Origin: Solirubrobacterales bacterium
Lineage (GTDB): Bacteria; Actinomycetota; Thermoleophilia; Solirubrobacterales; 70-9
Assembly (NCBI GenBank): GCA_023958085.1
Contig: JAMLGI010000017.1
Coordinates: 1 to 35,412 of the forward strand
DNA: 35,412 nt
Direction of reading: 5' to 3'
The notes beneath the pieces were generated by a model. It saw only the letters and a program-made list of their open reading frames with translations, did not search any database and was not told the origin of the DNA. A program made the translations under genes and the position numbers. Positions 33,463-35,412 of the stretch are shown one piece after another (the stretch's first letter is position 1; the number at the start of each line of letters is the position of its first letter).

Positions 33463-33873
33463 ATGGCTGACAACCTGACCCCTGGTCGGCGAAGCGATCT
33501 GATGCGGCGAGTTCGCACGCGTGACACGGCTCCGGAGGTCGAGCTCCGCAAGGCTCTATGGGCGAGAGGCGTCCGCGGTTGGCGGCTTCATCCAACGGGT
33601 ATTCCCGGCAAGCCCGATGTCGTCTGGATCGGACGTCGGATAGCCGTGTTCGTCGATGGAGCCTTCTGGCACGGTCATCCCGACTACTACCACGGACAGT
33701 CCGGGGAGTTCTGGGATCGGAAGATCGCACGCAACAAGGAGCGGGACCTCAATGTTAATGCGGAGCTGACGGATCTTGGCTGGACCGTCTTCCGGGTTTG
33801 GGATTTCGAGATCGAGCGGGACGCCGGGGCATGTGCCGATCGAGTGGCAAGGTTGCTTGACGCGGCCAGATAG
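33463..33873 (+). CDS. vsr: Vsr-like DNA mismatch (very short patch repair) endonuclease
   Basis: 136 residues, normal for Vsr. It matches the family from SDLMRRVRTRDTAPEVELRKALW through GIPGKPDVVW (catalytic Asp52), FVDGAFWHGHPDYY (active-site His at 70 and 72), FWDRKIARNKERD and LGWTVFRVWDFE. Known Vsr enzymes nick T:G mismatches formed by deamination of 5-methylcytosine, protecting sites modified by a partner methyltransferase. Unlike E. coli Vsr, the three zinc Cys are missing (only Cys124 is present), so the structural zinc site is probably lost. Codon third positions are less GC-rich than in prs, suggesting transfer. Confidence 0.9.
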   Translation: MADNLTPGRRSDLMRRVRTRDTAPEVELRKALWARGVRGWRLHPTGIPGKPDVVWIGRRIAVFVDGAFWHGHPDYYHGQSGEFWDRKIARNKERDLNVNAELTDLGWTVFRVWDFEIERDAGACADRVARLLDAAR

Positions 33874-33917
33874 CAGTACGAACATGCGTTCGCCCTCTCT
33901 CCGTCCGACCGGTGATC

Positions 33918-33923
33918 TAGCCT
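33918..33923 (+). promoter_or_regulatory. Candidate -10 box of the methyltransferase (TAGCCT)
   Basis: TAGCCT ends 8 nt before ATG 33932, supporting this start rather than the upstream ATG at 33884. Confidence 0.4.
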
Positions 33924-33931
33924 CCTCGGAT

Positions 33932-34999
33932 ATGGCGCCCTTCTCTTTGGTCGATCTCTTTGCCGGATGTGGCGGCATGACACTTGGTTTTGAGCAGGCC
34001 GGGGATTTCGATAGTCGGTTCGCCGTGGAGTGGGATGAGGACGCGGCCGAAACGTTTCGAAGGAACTTTGGCGATCACGTTTTCGTAGGACCGATTGAGA
34101 ATGTCGTCGAGTTTCCTTCGGCAGACGTGGTCGTTGGCGGCCCGCCGTGCCAAGGGTTTTCACCGTTGAATATGAAGGGCGTCGGCCTTGAACGAAGGTC
34201 GCTCTGGACCGAGTACCTGCGGGCGTTGGAGCAAGCCGGCCCTCAAGCCTTTGTCATGGAGAACGTTCCCGAGCTGCTCCGTTCGGCCGAATACGCCGCC
34301 TTCCGCGAGGCAGCGGGCCAACTCGGATTCGGGGTTGAGGGACGGATCCTGAATGCGGCTGATTTCGGAGTTCCGCAGCGCCGCCGTAGGGCGATCGTGA
34401 TCGGCACACGTGAGCCCGGTTTTGAATGGCCCGATCCAACTCACTTTCGACCCAACGGAATTTCCCTTTCGGGACGCCCTTGGCGAACCTTTGCCGAGGC
34501 GGTCGACGGACTCCCGCTGGAGCCAACCGGTGAGAACTGGCACAACCCTCGCAACCCTCGCCCCATGAGCGTTGAGCGGTACCGGACGATCCCCAACGAG
34601 GGTGAGGGCCGCTTTGATCTGGCCAGACGCCGACCGGACATCACACCCGCGTGCTGGTTGCGAAAGAAGACCGGTTCCACCGATGTCTTCGGTCGACTCT
34701 GGTGGGACAGGCCGGCCTTCACTATCCGGACCGAGTTCTACAAGCCCGAGAAGGGGAGATATCTTCACCCGAGCGAGCATCGCCCGATCACGGTCAGGGA
34801 AGCGGCTCGCTGCATGACCTTCCCCGATGAGTTCGAATTCCCGCTCGAGCAGTCGATGACTTCGGTGGCAAAACAGATAGGAAATGCGGTTCCACCGACT
34901 CTGGCGACCAGCATCGCCAGGTCCGTGGCGGATCATCTCCGCATGACCGGTACCGATTCGGCCGACGCGGAGATCGAGCCCGCGCTCAGCGCGGCCTAG
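33932..34999 (+). CDS. DNA cytosine-5 methyltransferase
   Basis: 355 residues. Ordered motifs: I LVDLFAGCGGMTLGF (6-20), IV GGPPCQGFSPLN with catalytic Cys73, VI MENVPELL (~109-116), VIII VPQRRRRAIVIG, a target-recognition region, IX ITVREAARCMTFPDEF and X IGNAVPPTLA. It transfers methyl from SAM to C5 of cytosine within a specific site; the site cannot be read from the sequence. The vsr gene lies 58 bp upstream and an HNH endonuclease overlaps convergently by 14 bp, forming a probable type II restriction-modification set. Codon use is more AT-tolerant than in the housekeeping genes. Confidence 0.95.
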   Translation: MAPFSLVDLFAGCGGMTLGFEQAGDFDSRFAVEWDEDAAETFRRNFGDHVFVGPIENVVEFPSADVVVGGPPCQGFSPLNMKGVGLERRSLWTEYLRALEQAGPQAFVMENVPELLRSAEYAAFREAAGQLGFGVEGRILNAADFGVPQRRRRAIVIGTREPGFEWPDPTHFRPNGISLSGRPWRTFAEAVDGLPLEPTGENWHNPRNPRPMSVERYRTIPNEGEGRFDLARRRPDITPACWLRKKTGSTDVFGRLWWDRPAFTIRTEFYKPEKGRYLHPSEHRPITVREAARCMTFPDEFEFPLEQSMTSVAKQIGNAVPPTLATSIARSVADHLRMTGTDSADAEIEPALSAA

Positions 35000-35412
35000 T
35001 CTGTCTCCTTCTTGCCCGCTTCGTTTTCTGCATTTTCTCCGTCTCCCGAACATGATCCGAGTGACAGAGGGTGATCAAGTTGTCGGGCTCGTTGCGATCC
35101 GCAGTTGGCAGCTCACCGATTTCATCGGCGATTGCGACCTTGTGGTGAAGCTCCAGGTAGAACCGTCGATCCCCGGCCGCTTCGGCTGAGTCCCGGTCCC
35201 GGCCGCAGGTTTGGCAGGTGTAGTTGTCCCGCTCGAACACCTTCTGGCGCAGGGCGTCGGGGTAGAGGCGCTGAGAAAGGTCACGGCGGTCTGCCGGATC
35301 ATTGGAAACCAGCCGGTACTCGGAGGGTCTCAGGGACGGATCGTCGATGTGGGTCTCGATCGGCCAGCCGTGTTCGTCACGAAGCTCTCTTAGCCGGCGG
35401 CTGCCCTCCTTG
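34986..35412 (-). CDS. HNH endonuclease, 5' end beyond the window (probable restriction enzyme)
   Basis: At least 141 residues are visible; the frame stays open to the window edge, so the start lies outside. The C-terminal HNH domain is clear: FERDNYTCQTCGRDR, then YLELHHKVAIADEIG, then EPDNLITLCHSDHVRETEK, giving paired Cys zinc knuckles and the H-N-H catalytic residues. Upstream, 'LRELRDEHGWPIETH' and 'LRPSEYRL' suggest a small winged-helix DNA-binding domain. The convergent overlap with the cytosine methyltransferase makes it the likely cognate restriction enzyme (inference). A GTG at 35240 exists but would remove the upstream coding-like sequence. Confidence 0.85.
   Translation of the reverse strand, partial: KEGSRRLRELRDEHGWPIETHIDDPSLRPSEYRLVSNDPADRRDLSQRLYPDALRQKVFERDNYTCQTCGRDRDSAEAAGDRRFYLELHHKVAIADEIGELPTADRNEPDNLITLCHSDHVRETEKMQKTKRARRRQTRPR

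Overview
The window looks like chromosomal DNA from a high-GC actinobacterium, most plausibly the Thermoleophilia/Solirubrobacterales branch (inference). Support comes from three things. Coding frames have strongly GC-rich third positions. The block rsmI-metG-tatD-ksgA-ispE-(tRNA-Gln)-glmU-prs follows the order known from mycobacteria and streptomycetes. Several secreted proteins carry the basic, Lys/Arg/Val-rich C-terminal segments and the 'VALGGTS..A' membrane anchor plus collagen-like stretch that I associate with that branch.

Layout. 1-512: palindromic short repeats, no convincing gene. 531-2185: small Cys-rich protein, MBL-fold hydrolase and Hsp20, the last translationally coupled to lon (2182-4590). 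4641-6980: membrane-anchored hypothetical and TypA. 7193-11226: LtrA-like membrane protein, ArsR regulator, DUF2892 protein and MMPL exporter. 11245-11403: a 159-bp element with 17-bp perfect terminal inverted repeats. 11710-13537: glyS and a divergent FmdB zinc ribbon. 13634-14325: a Phd/VapC-type toxin-antitoxin pair with a perfect palindrome at its promoter. 14332-17422: LCP cell-wall ligase, divergent to ROK kinase-rsmI. 17636-24707: metG, a collagen-like protein, a small secreted protein, then the coupled run tatD-ksgA-ispE-DedA/PAP2-small membrane protein. 24881-29823: two tandem secreted S15/CocE-type hydrolases on the minus strand. 30117-30189: tRNA-Gln(UUG). 30256-33293: HdeD-like membrane protein, glmU-prs. 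33463-35412: Vsr-like endonuclease, cytosine-C5 methyltransferase and a convergent, window-truncated HNH endonuclease, probably an acquired restriction-modification island.

Two signals cut across the genes. First, many transcription-unit heads show a TANNNT -10-like box 6-9 nt before the start codon and no Shine-Dalgarno sequence, which predicts leaderless mRNAs. Most membrane or secreted genes instead have purine-rich ribosome sites. Second, five copies of a ~47-49 bp palindrome (arms TTCTGGAGCCGAT / ATCGGCTCCAGAA) sit just past the 3' ends of rsmI, of the ispE operon and of tRNA-Gln. Twice they form doublets with exactly 71-bp spacing. I consider this family the most likely undescribed feature here. 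I found no CRISPR array, complete insertion sequence or rRNA.
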